A stretch of DNA of 64,000 nucleotides from Ruania suaedae. GTDB taxonomy: Bacteria > Actinomycetota > Actinomycetes > Actinomycetales > Beutenbergiaceae. The notes beneath the pieces are model-generated. The model was not told the DNA's origin and did not search any database. It saw only the letters and a program-made list of their open reading frames with translations. Below, one piece after another: positions 8,954 through 15,924 of this stretch (the stretch's first letter is position 1; every line of letters starts with the position of its first letter). The position numbers and the translations under genes were made by a program. Location: assembly GCF_021049265.1 (NCBI RefSeq), contig NZ_CP088018.1, positions 1,550,001-1,614,000 on the forward strand, given 5' to 3'.

Positions 8954-9469
8954 ATGCGACGAGCATTATGGGCGATCCTGTCGACAGTAGCACTTGCTGT
9001 CGGCCTATTGGCGGTGGGATCCCCACCCGCTTCAGCATGGACATCAAACGGTTGCACGTGGGAATCAACGACGATCAGATACAATATCAGTTCCGGTTCG
9101 TGGGCCACAGCGGTAGCGCAATGGAATGCGGCAGCCGTCCCCACGTACTTTGACTACTCCACATCGTCAGCGAGGGTGGGACTCGGAACCGCAAATAATT
9201 CGAGCGTCTCCTGGGATGGCTTGACGGGACTTACTTGTAGTGGGGGAACTACCACATATGCCACGGCCGTCATCAATGGAGCCTACACCGACAGTTACAG
9301 CAACTATAAACTGCGCAGTGTAACGGCACATGAACTTGGACATGTTCTCGGCCTTGACGAAACGTCAGGGTGTCGCTTGATGCATCCTACGACTGAAGTC
9401 CGATACTCGTCGTGCGGTATTTCCAGCCCAGGTTCGGACGAGGTCAATGGAATCAATGCATTGTACTGA
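8954..9469 (+). CDS. Secreted matrixin-like zinc metalloprotease with altered third ligand
   Basis: 171-residue exported protein: signal peptide of about 28 residues (LWAILSTVALAVGLL core, ASA site) followed by a minimal metzincin-type catalytic domain. The zinc signature is HELGHVLGLDE at residues 126-136 and the Met-turn is CRLMHP at 140-145. In matrixins position 136 is His (HExxHxxGxxH) and in snapalysins Asp; here it is Glu, in codon GAA. Four cysteines (34, 95, 140, 154) could form two disulfides. The start ATG 8954 follows an excellent AAGGAGGGG. No prodomain or cysteine switch is visible. Active protease or non-catalytic relative cannot be told from sequence. Confidence 0.75.
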   Translation: MRRALWAILSTVALAVGLLAVGSPPASAWTSNGCTWESTTIRYNISSGSWATAVAQWNAAAVPTYFDYSTSSARVGLGTANNSSVSWDGLTGLTCSGGTTTYATAVINGAYTDSYSNYKLRSVTAHELGHVLGLDETSGCRLMHPTTEVRYSSCGISSPGSDEVNGINALY

Positions 9470-9511
9470 CAGCACACGAAAACTACTTCAATGCCCCGGG
9501 GGGGATCAGCA

Positions 9512-10066
9512 ATGAAGTGCAGCGTATTCGGTAGAATCGCCGGCATCGGATCAGCAGTCGCGTTCTCATTGATCATTTCGTCGTGTTCGACGACTCCCGA
9601 CACTGCGGTCCTCGATGCTAGTTGGGCGGACGCGCATTCCTCGCTTGAGGAGATGACTACAAGTTCCGACCTGGTAGTCCGGGGCACAATTGTTGGTGTC
9701 GAAGATTCGGGGACCATAAGCTCCGACGTATCCGAGATACCCTACACCGACTACCTTCTCAGGGTCTCCGATGCGCTCCATGGGGAATCCGCAGCAGAGA
9801 GCATCGTAGTGCGACAGACCGGAGGGGAATTCGAGGGAGTAAGTTTCGAAGTTGAGGATTATCCCATGATGCGCGCCGGCGCCGAATACATACTGTTTGT
9901 AACGGAATTCGAGCCCGGGCACTACCGAATCAACGGCGGTCCGACAGGGCGTCTTTTGGTCCAAGAGGGCGGCTCAATTACTCATCTGCCTGGGAGTCTC
10001 ATCTCGCCTGCAGATCTACCCGAAACGCTCACTCAGGCCGAAGCTGAAATTTTCGATCCTGCCTAG
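9512..10066 (+). CDS. Putative lipoprotein, unknown function
   Basis: 184 residues with a lipoprotein signal: basic start, hydrophobic core (GIGSAVAFSLI) and lipobox ISSC with the modified Cys near residue 24. The mature part is acidic and beta-rich (SDLVVRGTIVGVEDSG, then a YILFVTEF strand), reminiscent of small OB-like or immunoglobulin-like secreted domains in Firmicutes and actinobacteria, but no family is assigned. Codon use is A/T-rich like its neighbours. It lies 42 nt after the protease gene in the same direction, so the two may be co-transcribed. An alternative start ATG 9491 exists; ATG 9512 gives the better signal peptide. Confidence 0.6.
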   Translation: MKCSVFGRIAGIGSAVAFSLIISSCSTTPDTAVLDASWADAHSSLEEMTTSSDLVVRGTIVGVEDSGTISSDVSEIPYTDYLLRVSDALHGESAAESIVVRQTGGEFEGVSFEVEDYPMMRAGAEYILFVTEFEPGHYRINGGPTGRLLVQEGGSITHLPGSLISPADLPETLTQAEAEIFDPA

Positions 10067-10408
10067 TTCAAGCAGTTCGGTATAATCACGAGCAAGTTGA
10101 GGCTGGTGCTCAGCGAGCAGGCCGATACTGCTCCCGTCTTGCCGACTAAGGTCGGCGCTAGTAGCGCTATGGCAACAGGGGAATGGACGCACCGATTGCC
10201 ACGACTGTAGAAATACGATGGACTCCTTTAGTTGTTGGGCTTAGGCGGAAGAACCGGTCCTCGGCGGTCCGGGCGGCCCGATGGATGCGAAGCTTCAGCG
10301 GACTGCACGACGTCTGCGCTGACTCCGGTTAAATCTAGGAACGGTAATGCGCGAGCGTCAGAGTACTGGCCATTGTTGTGAGATGCGGAAAGCCTGTCAC
10401 CAGTCTCT
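10067..10408. other. Intergenic stretch between convergent genes
   Basis: Two small adjacent hairpins follow the lipoprotein gene: GCCGAC/GTCGGC (10141-10156) and GCGCT/AGCGC (10156-10168), without a T run; they may serve as a weak terminator. A 65-codon open frame on the minus strand (10228-10425, ATG 12 nt after the DUF4913-remnant stop) is possible as an operon continuation but has no ribosome binding site and no recognisable sequence. Nothing else is seen. Confidence 0.35.
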
Positions 10409-11662
10409 TTAGGTCGAACAGACATCGGTCAATTTCAACGTTGCTGTAGTACGAACAGTCCGGCGGGCGGGGCCACGTATGGCAATGCTTCGCCGCGGCG
10501 GCAGTGGTTGGCTTCGTCGCTGTGGTTGGCGGCTGCGAACGCCCCGTCTGGGTCCAGCAGTGCGGGCATGTGGTGGTCGGCGTGGTCGCGCCACCAGACG
10601 CTCATGCCGGTGGCGGGGTCGAGTCGTAGGTGTTCCCAGGCGCGCCAGAGTGGTGGTGAGGCCTTCGCGGGCTGCGACGAGCTTGTCAAAGACGTCGGGT
10701 CGGAAGACCCTCAGGGCCTCCAAGCCCATGACGTCCACAAGCTCGACCTGCGTCCCCAGGGTGCGGGTGGTCGCCCGAACGGCTGCGCTGTACCGGCTAA
10801 TGTCACGCATGTTCGAGACCAACGGGCGGATGATCTCGACCAGCACGTCGGGCCAGACCGACTCGTTGAACCGTTTTAGCGCACCCAGGTCCTCCACCGC
10901 GGCCTGCAGCGACTCACCAAGGAGCCGCAGAATTACCGACGCCGGCACCGGCGGCACGTCAAAGCTGAGCTGAACGATTTTTTCCAGGTAAGCCCGGCCG
11001 TCGAACCCGGACTGCGTGAGGGCGGCTTCCACGCGTTGCCTGTCGAAGGCGAGGACGTAGATGATGTTCGGGAAGCTCGCCGTAAGCCGCACGAGCTTGA
11101 AGATGTCGCGGATCTCGGTGGACTCGAGCCGGTCGATATCGTCAACGACGACCACGATCGGCTGCGGCAACTTGGCAAGCTCTGCGGACAGCTTGTTGCG
11201 CTGTTCTGTGACGCTGCCCTTCCTGCGCTCCTGAAACTCGTGGAGCGCTTTGGCCGCGCCCCGGAACCTGGCGAACCACGCGCCGATGAACGGGAGCGCC
11301 GCGATCGGCTCGAACAGTTCGCCGTAGCTGTCGACCGATTCGGCAATCTTGGCGAGGCGGTCGCCCTTGAGGCGCATCTGGGCAGCCAGTTCGCGGAAGA
11401 AGACCTGGACCAGCTCGTCCGAGCCGGAGAACACCCACGGGTTGAACTCAATGGCGGGATAGGTCGGGTCCTTGGCGAGTGCCTCCATGACTAAGTTGAC
11501 GATGGAGGTCTTTCCTGAGCCCCACGGACCGACGACAGCGACGACGTATCCCTCCGATGCGTCAACATCACGGATGCCGTCGGCGATGGTGATCGCCCCA
11601 GAGGCCCGCTTGAGCAGATCCTGGTCAGCTTTCCGGATCGGGTTGTCCCCCACGTTCGCCAT
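10409..11662 (-). CDS. KAP family P-loop NTPase, C-terminus disrupted
   Basis: 417-codon frame. Residues 1-330 are a KAP NTPase: Walker A GPWGSGKTS at 45-53, FNPWVFSG at 73-80, Walker B VVVDDIDRL at 171-179, and the sensor region IIYVLAFDRQRVEAAL. KAP proteins are STAND/AAA-like ATPases, often membrane-associated and found in phage-exclusion and defence loci. The usual transmembrane insertion is reduced here to a short hydrophobic stretch (IAALPFIGAWFA). From about residue 338 on the frame is an Arg/Pro-rich out-of-frame reading of a DUF4913 remnant, so the native C-terminus has been lost. A ribosome-binding AAGGG lies upstream of ATG 11662. It is divergent from the CHAT gene. Confidence 0.75.
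   Translation of the reverse strand: MANVGDNPIRKADQDLLKRASGAITIADGIRDVDASEGYVVAVVGPWGSGKTSIVNLVMEALAKDPTYPAIEFNPWVFSGSDELVQVFFRELAAQMRLKGDRLAKIAESVDSYGELFEPIAALPFIGAWFARFRGAAKALHEFQERRKGSVTEQRNKLSAELAKLPQPIVVVVDDIDRLESTEIRDIFKLVRLTASFPNIIYVLAFDRQRVEAALTQSGFDGRAYLEKIVQLSFDVPPVPASVILRLLGESLQAAVEDLGALKRFNESVWPDVLVEIIRPLVSNMRDISRYSAAVRATTRTLGTQVELVDVMGLEALRVFRPDVFDKLVAAREGLTTTLARLGTPTTRPRHRHERLVARPRRPPHARTAGPRRGVRSRQPQRRSQPLPPRRSIAIRGPARRTVRTTATLKLTDVCST
10435..10650 (-). pseudogene. C-terminal remnant of a DUF4913 protein fused out of frame to the KAP gene
   Basis: In a different frame from KAP, this stretch reads LWRAWEHLRLDPATGMSVWW then DHADHHMPALLDPDGAF and ends PPAGLFVLQQR-stop, the characteristic C-terminal part of DUF4913 proteins, which are common on actinobacterial conjugative elements. 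The N-terminal part is missing and replaced by the KAP gene, so a deletion or illegitimate recombination near base 10,651 joined the two. It supports a mobile-element history for this region. Confidence 0.65.
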
Positions 11663-11981
11663 GGCAACACCCTTGCATGATGGCCAGACACTTCCCCGTG
11701 AATCGTCGTCGACGCAGGAGCACTGAGAGCGGTCGCATGAACGAGCGAGCCGCTCGTGGGCCGCGTCCTTTCGCCGCGAGTGACTGTGAAGATGAGCAAC
11801 CGCTCGACGCCGTGCTCCGTACCACCGCCGCAGGTGCAGTGGCCGTTGGGGGATCCGCTTGCGGCGATCATCGAAGCCGGCTGGGCCGAGCCGTAATCGG
11901 CCGCCGTCGCAGGCCCTGCTCTACGACACCAGCTCGATGTCAGACCCTCCATGCATACTCAGGCTGTCCGGAGGAGGGCCC
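11663..11981. other. Divergent intergenic region between KAP and CHAT genes
   Basis: About 320 nt carrying the promoters of both genes by position, though no clear -35/-10 pair was found. A 34-codon frame (11792-11896, ending in LAAIIEAGWAEP) has coding-like composition and could be a tiny gene or gene remnant. The CHAT ribosome binding site GGAGGAGGG lies at 11970-11978. Confidence 0.35.
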
Positions 11982-13064
11982 ATGTCCGAGAAGCAGTACC
12001 GCGACAAGATCGCGACCATCAAGAAGCAGCAGGCGATCGAGGAGAAGGCGATGGCCAAAGCGCGCTCCGCCGCTGCCAAGCATCGCGCCGACGGAGCCAA
12101 GGAAGTCGCCAAGATCAGCGCTCGAACCAGTGAGTCGATGGCCCGCACGTACCGACGCAATGCCGAGAGCGCCGAGAGCAAGGCCGCCAGAGAGGACACG
12201 AAGGTCTCTGCTGCTTCCAACAAGCTGGGTAACCTCGCGAAGGACCTAGCGAACGCTCAAACGAATCTTGACCGGGAAACACAGGCTGCTGCCCGGCGCG
12301 AAGAAGCCAAGCGAAAGGCCGACGCTCGGGCCGCGGACCAGGCAGACGCTCGGCGGCGCCAGGCCGAGAAGAACCACGCCCGGGAGGTGGCGCGCCTCTC
12401 GCGCCCCACCGTGCGATACGTGCATGAGCTGCGGACCGTCCCGGCGCCTAAGGTTGAGCAGTTGCGTGTGCTCTACCTCACCGCCAATCCCGAGCAGAAC
12501 CTGCGGACCGACGCAGAGGTGCGCGGCGTACAAGACCAGGTCCGCCGGGCATTGCATCGGGATCGCATCACGATCGACTACCGCCCAGCTGCCACCGCAG
12601 AGGACTTGATCGCCGGACTCAATGATCTGCGGCCTCATGTTGTGCACTTCTCGGGCCACGCCGGTGACGCCGCTTTGCTGTTCGATAACGGCAGCGTGGA
12701 AGCTCCAGAGGGCCGGGACGTGCCATACGGGCTTCTCGCCCGGGCCCTGGGCGCGACGGATGTCCCTCCGGTACTGGTCGTGCTTAACGGCTGCGACACC
12801 CTCGCTGGTGCAGATGTGCTCTTGGAGTCGACCGCCGTGGTTGTGGCAACGGCCTCGTCGATCAGTGACTTGGCAGCCTCCGTGTTCGCCGCGAAATTCT
12901 ATGCAGCCATTGCCGCTGCCCAAACCATCGATGCAGCGGTCGATCAGGGAAGTGTCTCCGTGGATCTGGCCGGTCTCGATGAGGGCTGGAAGCTCGATGT
13001 GCTGACCCGCACAGATGTTGACACCGCCCAGCGCGTTCTCGTCCAGGTATCCAGCGTTGACTGA
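11982..13064 (+). CDS. Coiled-coil CHAT-domain (caspase-like) protein
   Basis: 360 residues in two parts. Residues 1-140 are a long, highly charged Ala/Lys/Arg/Glu-rich helix, very likely a coiled coil. Residues about 158-345 form a CHAT domain: strand LRVLYLTANP, catalytic His in VVHFSGHAGD (His226) and catalytic Cys in VVLNGCDTL (Cys271), so the dyad is intact. CHAT proteases are clan CD cysteine peptidases used as effectors in several prokaryotic immune or cell-death systems. The divergent KAP NTPase is a plausible partner or sensor, but that link is inference. Start ATG 11982 follows GGAGGAGGG; an upstream in-frame ATG (11937) lacks one. Confidence 0.8.
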   Translation: MSEKQYRDKIATIKKQQAIEEKAMAKARSAAAKHRADGAKEVAKISARTSESMARTYRRNAESAESKAAREDTKVSAASNKLGNLAKDLANAQTNLDRETQAAARREEAKRKADARAADQADARRRQAEKNHAREVARLSRPTVRYVHELRTVPAPKVEQLRVLYLTANPEQNLRTDAEVRGVQDQVRRALHRDRITIDYRPAATAEDLIAGLNDLRPHVVHFSGHAGDAALLFDNGSVEAPEGRDVPYGLLARALGATDVPPVLVVLNGCDTLAGADVLLESTAVVVATASSISDLAASVFAAKFYAAIAAAQTIDAAVDQGSVSVDLAGLDEGWKLDVLTRTDVDTAQRVLVQVSSVD

Positions 13065-13270
13065 GCGCCTGCCACTAGTCATTCTCTCCGTAAGCCGCAA
13101 CCCAAGTGGCTCGGCGAGTGATCCTCTGCGGGACGTCACGACTGTCCTTGCGGACCCGCGTGCGCTGCGGCGGGTTTTCAGCAGGGGCAGAGTCAATGGA
13201 TAGATATACGCTCAGCCGCCGCTCGGAGACTCCTCTACCGAACGGGCTATTTCCGTTATACGATTTGTCC

Positions 13271-13504
13271 ATGGTCAGTGACGAGCAGATCCAGAAGTGG
13301 GCAGACGAGGCCGAAGCTGGTTATGACGTCGAGGAGTTGAAGCGTCGCGGACGCGGTCGCCCCGGTCGCGGGGCTGAGCCGATGCAGGTCGTTGCCGTGC
13401 GCCTCACTGCCGAGGAGATCGCAGCCTTGGACGCGCAGGCCGAGCGGGAGCACCTGTCGCGTTCGGAGGCGATCCGGCGTGCCCTTGCGGCGTTCGCGGC
13501 GTGA
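13271..13504 (+). CDS. Ribbon-helix-helix antitoxin (CopG-like)
   Basis: 77-residue DNA-binding protein. N-terminus DEQIQKWADEAEAGYDVEEL is typical of actinobacterial RHH antitoxins, and the C-terminal half is the RHH fold: strand VVAVRLTAEEIAALDAQAE then SRSEAIRRALAAF. It probably represses its own operon and neutralises the next gene's product. TACGAT (13259-13264) ends 6 nt before ATG 13271 and no ribosome binding site is present, so a leaderless transcript is likely. Its stop overlaps the GTG of the next gene (GTGA). Confidence 0.75.
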   Translation: MVSDEQIQKWADEAEAGYDVEELKRRGRGRPGRGAEPMQVVAVRLTAEEIAALDAQAEREHLSRSEAIRRALAAFAA

Positions 13505-13743
13505 GAGTCCACGCCAGCGCACTCAAGCACGGGATATTGCCCGAAGAAGCGGTCCAGGCAGCCGACTGGTCCCAGTGGATCGAGCCGCTTGAGGAAGATG
13601 ACTGGCCGCACCGTGAGTTGCGGCTCGGATTCGATACACGGGCTCGCTTGCTCGAGACCGTTGTGCTGGTCTTTGAGAGTGGTGAGGAGATGGTGATCCA
13701 CGCCATGCTCGCCAGAAGACAGTTCTGGGACCTGCTGCCGTAG
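13501..13743 (+). CDS. Putative toxin partner of RHH antitoxin
   Basis: 80-residue protein starting at GTG 13501, overlapping the antitoxin stop by 4 nt. The C-terminal half (RELRLGFDTRARLLETVVL, then MVIHAMLARRQFWDLLP) is a conserved pattern in small proteins encoded next to RHH regulators and resembles the compact beta-sheet core of BrnT/RelE-like toxins. Operon position and size support a type II toxin; no catalytic residues can be assigned with certainty, and toxicity is inferred only. Confidence 0.6.
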   Translation: MRVHASALKHGILPEEAVQAADWSQWIEPLEEDDWPHRELRLGFDTRARLLETVVLVFESGEEMVIHAMLARRQFWDLLP

Positions 13744-13846
13744 GCGCCCTCGTTCCTGCAACGAAGCGGGCGTGCGTCCCGGTGAGGGATCCTCTTGCGG
13801 TGATCGACGTGGGCGAGAGGACAGCGCAGAGGCACCTACCCGGACA

Positions 13847-13886
13847 GACAAGTGTACTTGTCAATCTGACAAGTACACACTACGGT
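13847..13886 (+). promoter_or_regulatory. Promoter with overlapping palindromic operator
   Basis: -35 TTGTCA (13858-13863), 17-nt spacer, -10 TACGGT (13881-13886), then 6 nt to ATG 13893, predicting a leaderless mRNA. GACAAGT (13847-13853) and ACTTGTC (13856-13862) form a perfect 7-bp inverted repeat overlapping the -35, and a third half-site GACAAGT (13868-13874) sits in the spacer. The XRE regulator encoded second in this operon is the obvious candidate repressor. Confidence 0.75.
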
Positions 13887-13892
13887 CTAGAA

Positions 13893-14288
13893 ATGAACGA
13901 CTTCACCAAGCGTGAGCGGGTCGGCCTGGCCGCGAGCTTCGCGCTCTTCGTGGCACTAGCAGCCGTCGGCATCGCCCTGTTTAACGTCCTGAGGCCGTTG
14001 TCCCCGTGGGTGGGCGCCCCGCTCGGGGTTGCCGCGACCGCGTCGCTCGCGGCATTCGTGGCGATCACGGTCCGCGCGACCCGCCGGCAGGACAACGAGG
14101 GAGTCGAACGCGAGGTAGCCGCGCAAGCCTCCATGGTCACTGTGCTCGTCGTCGTGATCGCTGGCTTCGGCTACAGCCTGCTCGAAGCGTTCGCCGGAGT
14201 GCCCCGGCTTACCGCGGCAGTGATGTCCGCCTTCGCCGGCCTGGTCTGGATGTCCAGCTGGACGTGGCTCAGCAAGCGCTTCGAGTGA
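13893..14288 (+). CDS. Four-helix membrane protein paired with XRE regulator
   Basis: 131 residues with four predicted transmembrane segments (ASFALFVALAAVGIALF; APLGVAATASLAAFVAI; ASMVTVLVVVIAGFGYS; LTAAVMSAFAGLVWMSS). Such small integral membrane proteins are often encoded directly upstream of an XRE regulator, as with DUF2178-type pairs; a role in controlling or sensing through that regulator is likely but unproven. Transcribed from the promoter/operator just upstream; stop overlaps the regulator's GTG (GTGA). Confidence 0.65.
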   Translation: MNDFTKRERVGLAASFALFVALAAVGIALFNVLRPLSPWVGAPLGVAATASLAAFVAITVRATRRQDNEGVEREVAAQASMVTVLVVVIAGFGYSLLEAFAGVPRLTAAVMSAFAGLVWMSSWTWLSKRFE

Positions 14289-14518
14289 TCACCAACCGGC
14301 TGCACGTCCTGCGGGCTGAGCGCCGCTGGAGCCAGGCGGAGCTGGCTCGCCGGGCTCATGTCTCTCGTCAGACCATCGTCTCCCTGGAGAACGGTCGGTT
14401 CGAGCCGAGCCTCAAACTTGCGCTACGTCTCGCGGCCGTCTTCGCTCGCCCAATCGAGGAGATCTTCACGCCCGACCCGGAAGACCTCGCCCTCATTGAT
14501 GTCCCAGATCGCCAGTAG
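14285..14518 (+). CDS. XRE family HTH transcriptional regulator
   Basis: 77 residues forming almost only a lambda-Cro-like helix-turn-helix (RLHVLRAERRWSQAELARRA, then VSRQTIVSLENGRFEPS), followed by the typical FARPIEEIFTPD tail of YozG-type regulators. Start is GTG 14285, overlapping the membrane-protein stop. Probably binds the GACAAGT repeats at 13847-13874 to autoregulate the two-gene operon. Confidence 0.85.
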   Translation: MITNRLHVLRAERRWSQAELARRAHVSRQTIVSLENGRFEPSLKLALRLAAVFARPIEEIFTPDPEDLALIDVPDRQ

Positions 14519-14619
14519 CCGATCGGGTCGCGGGATGATCAGTGCGGCGGTCCGACGCGCGTAGCGCGACTAACCGGTAGCCTCCACGCACCAGACATCG
14601 AGCGAAGGGGGCTACAACG

Positions 14620-15123
14620 ATGCGGGCGAAGCAGCGGGCAGGCGTACTCGCGGCACTATTCGTCGCCGCCACCATGGGCGGCTGCACCACGAACGAGGAC
14701 GCACAGGCGGTGGAGAGCACGCCGACGCAGCCGGCCACGCAGTCCCAGGAGATTCCGGCGGACGCTCCTGGCGCGGATGAGCCGATGGACGATGCTGCGA
14801 TCTGCACCGCTTACGGCGATGTGATGACGATCGTGGAGAACGCCGACCTGGGCCTCGATGACGGCCGGATGGAGGCGCAGGAGCATGAGGGCTGGTACCG
14901 GCTGGCCACGCGCGTGCTCGATCGCTTGCCCTCAGGTGAGGGAAGTGCAGTCCGGCAAGCGATCGCCGAGCTGCAAGAGGTCGCCCCCGCTATCTCGCTC
15001 GGTGCGGGCGAAGGTCCGAGCGGTGTGCAGTCAACCGAGTGGCACGAAGCCCAAGGAGCCCTCGGCGACGCCTGCGACGACCTCGGCGTCCCGTTGAGCA
15101 CCAGCGTCTTCACCGGCGGATAG
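14620..15123 (+). CDS. Putative lipoprotein, unknown function
   Basis: 167 residues. Lipoprotein signal peptide with lipobox MGGC (Cys22), a Thr/Gln/Pro/Ala-rich low-complexity linker to about residue 55, then a helical domain starting DDAAICTAYGDVMTIVE and ending at GDACDDLGVPLS. Two cysteines (in ICTAY and DACDD) might form a disulfide. No family recognised; helical lipoproteins with this layout are frequent in Micrococcales. The start ATG 14620 follows AAGGGGG. Confidence 0.65.
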   Translation: MRAKQRAGVLAALFVAATMGGCTTNEDAQAVESTPTQPATQSQEIPADAPGADEPMDDAAICTAYGDVMTIVENADLGLDDGRMEAQEHEGWYRLATRVLDRLPSGEGSAVRQAIAELQEVAPAISLGAGEGPSGVQSTEWHEAQGALGDACDDLGVPLSTSVFTGG

Positions 15124-15166
15124 CCCCGGCCAAGTGCTCACACACGTCTTGGCGCGCGACAAGGGG

Positions 15167-15185
15167 TGTGTGCTGGTAGCACACA
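15167..15185 (+). promoter_or_regulatory. Inverted-repeat operator at the toxin-antitoxin promoter
   Basis: TGTGTGCT (15167-15174) and AGCACACA (15178-15185) are a perfect 8-bp inverted repeat with a 3-nt spacer. It covers the position expected for the -35 of the -10-like TAGGCT at 15202-15207, so a protein bound here would block transcription. Autoregulation by the downstream HTH antitoxin is the natural guess. Confidence 0.65.
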
Positions 15186-15213
15186 TCTCTTGCAGATCCG
15201 CTAGGCTTGTGTG

Positions 15214-15924
15214 GTGGAGATGCACGAGAGAAACCTAGTGCCGGTGTCCCAGGCTGCCCAGAGGATGGGCGTGAGCCGCCAGCGCATCATGCAGCGGATC
15301 CACAACAAGTCGGTGCGGGGGCAGAAGATCGGCAACCAGTGGGTCGTCGATGCTTCCACACTCCGCCCGCCCAGCGCGGCTCGTCCGCTTTCATCGCGAA
15401 TGGCCTGGGCGCTAGCCGGTGCGCCGGTCCACCTGGCACCGGAGGAGCGCAGACGCACCAGAGACCGGATCAAGCGCCTGGAGGAGCAGCCGAAGAGGGA
15501 TCGGGCCAGGCTGATCCAGTCCTGGTTGGCCAAGAGGGGCGAGCTATTCTCGCTAGAGGTCAACCCCAATGACCTGGCCGAGCTGCGTGGCGACGACCGC
15601 CTCCTTCTCAGTGGCATTTCCGACCCTCGCGCTGGACTGTCATCAGGTCGTCAGCTGGAGGCCTACATCCCCAAGGAGGCCCTCCAAAGCTTCGCTGATG
15701 ACTACTTCATCGATCTCGAAGCGCGACCGAGCAGCCCGAACGTGCTGCTCCGGGTCGTGCACAGCCCGAGCCCGCCCGAGATGGCACCGGACCCCCATTG
15801 GGGCCCGCGGGACGGCGTGGCGATTGCGCCCTTACTGCTCTCGATCACCGATCTGCTGGATCGCCAAGGCACATCCCGAGAGAACCATGCCGCAATGGAG
15901 ATGATGGAGAACTTGTGGCAGTAG
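15214..15924 (+). CDS. HTH protein, AbiEi-like antitoxin of a type IV-like module
   Basis: 236 residues. N-terminal excisionase-like HTH (VSQAAQRMGVSRQRIMQRIH, then GNQWVVDASTL) followed by the conserved RPLSSRMAWALAG segment and a C-terminal alpha/beta domain (EVNPNDLAELRGDDRLLLSG, NVLLRVVHS). This arrangement precedes nucleotidyltransferase genes in many actinobacteria, as in AbiEi/AbiEii type IV systems where the antitoxin counteracts the toxin and represses the operon. GTG 15214 lies exactly 6 nt after TAGGCT; GTG 15211 and ATG 15220 are alternatives. Overlaps the next gene. Confidence 0.7.
   Translation: MEMHERNLVPVSQAAQRMGVSRQRIMQRIHNKSVRGQKIGNQWVVDASTLRPPSAARPLSSRMAWALAGAPVHLAPEERRRTRDRIKRLEEQPKRDRARLIQSWLAKRGELFSLEVNPNDLAELRGDDRLLLSGISDPRAGLSSGRQLEAYIPKEALQSFADDYFIDLEARPSSPNVLLRVVHSPSPPEMAPDPHWGPRDGVAIAPLLLSITDLLDRQGTSRENHAAMEMMENLWQ

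Noticed and set aside
10228-10425. 65-codon minus-strand frame after the DUF4913 remnant
   Set aside because: Operon-like position but no ribosome binding site and no recognisable sequence; left only as a note in the intergenic entry.
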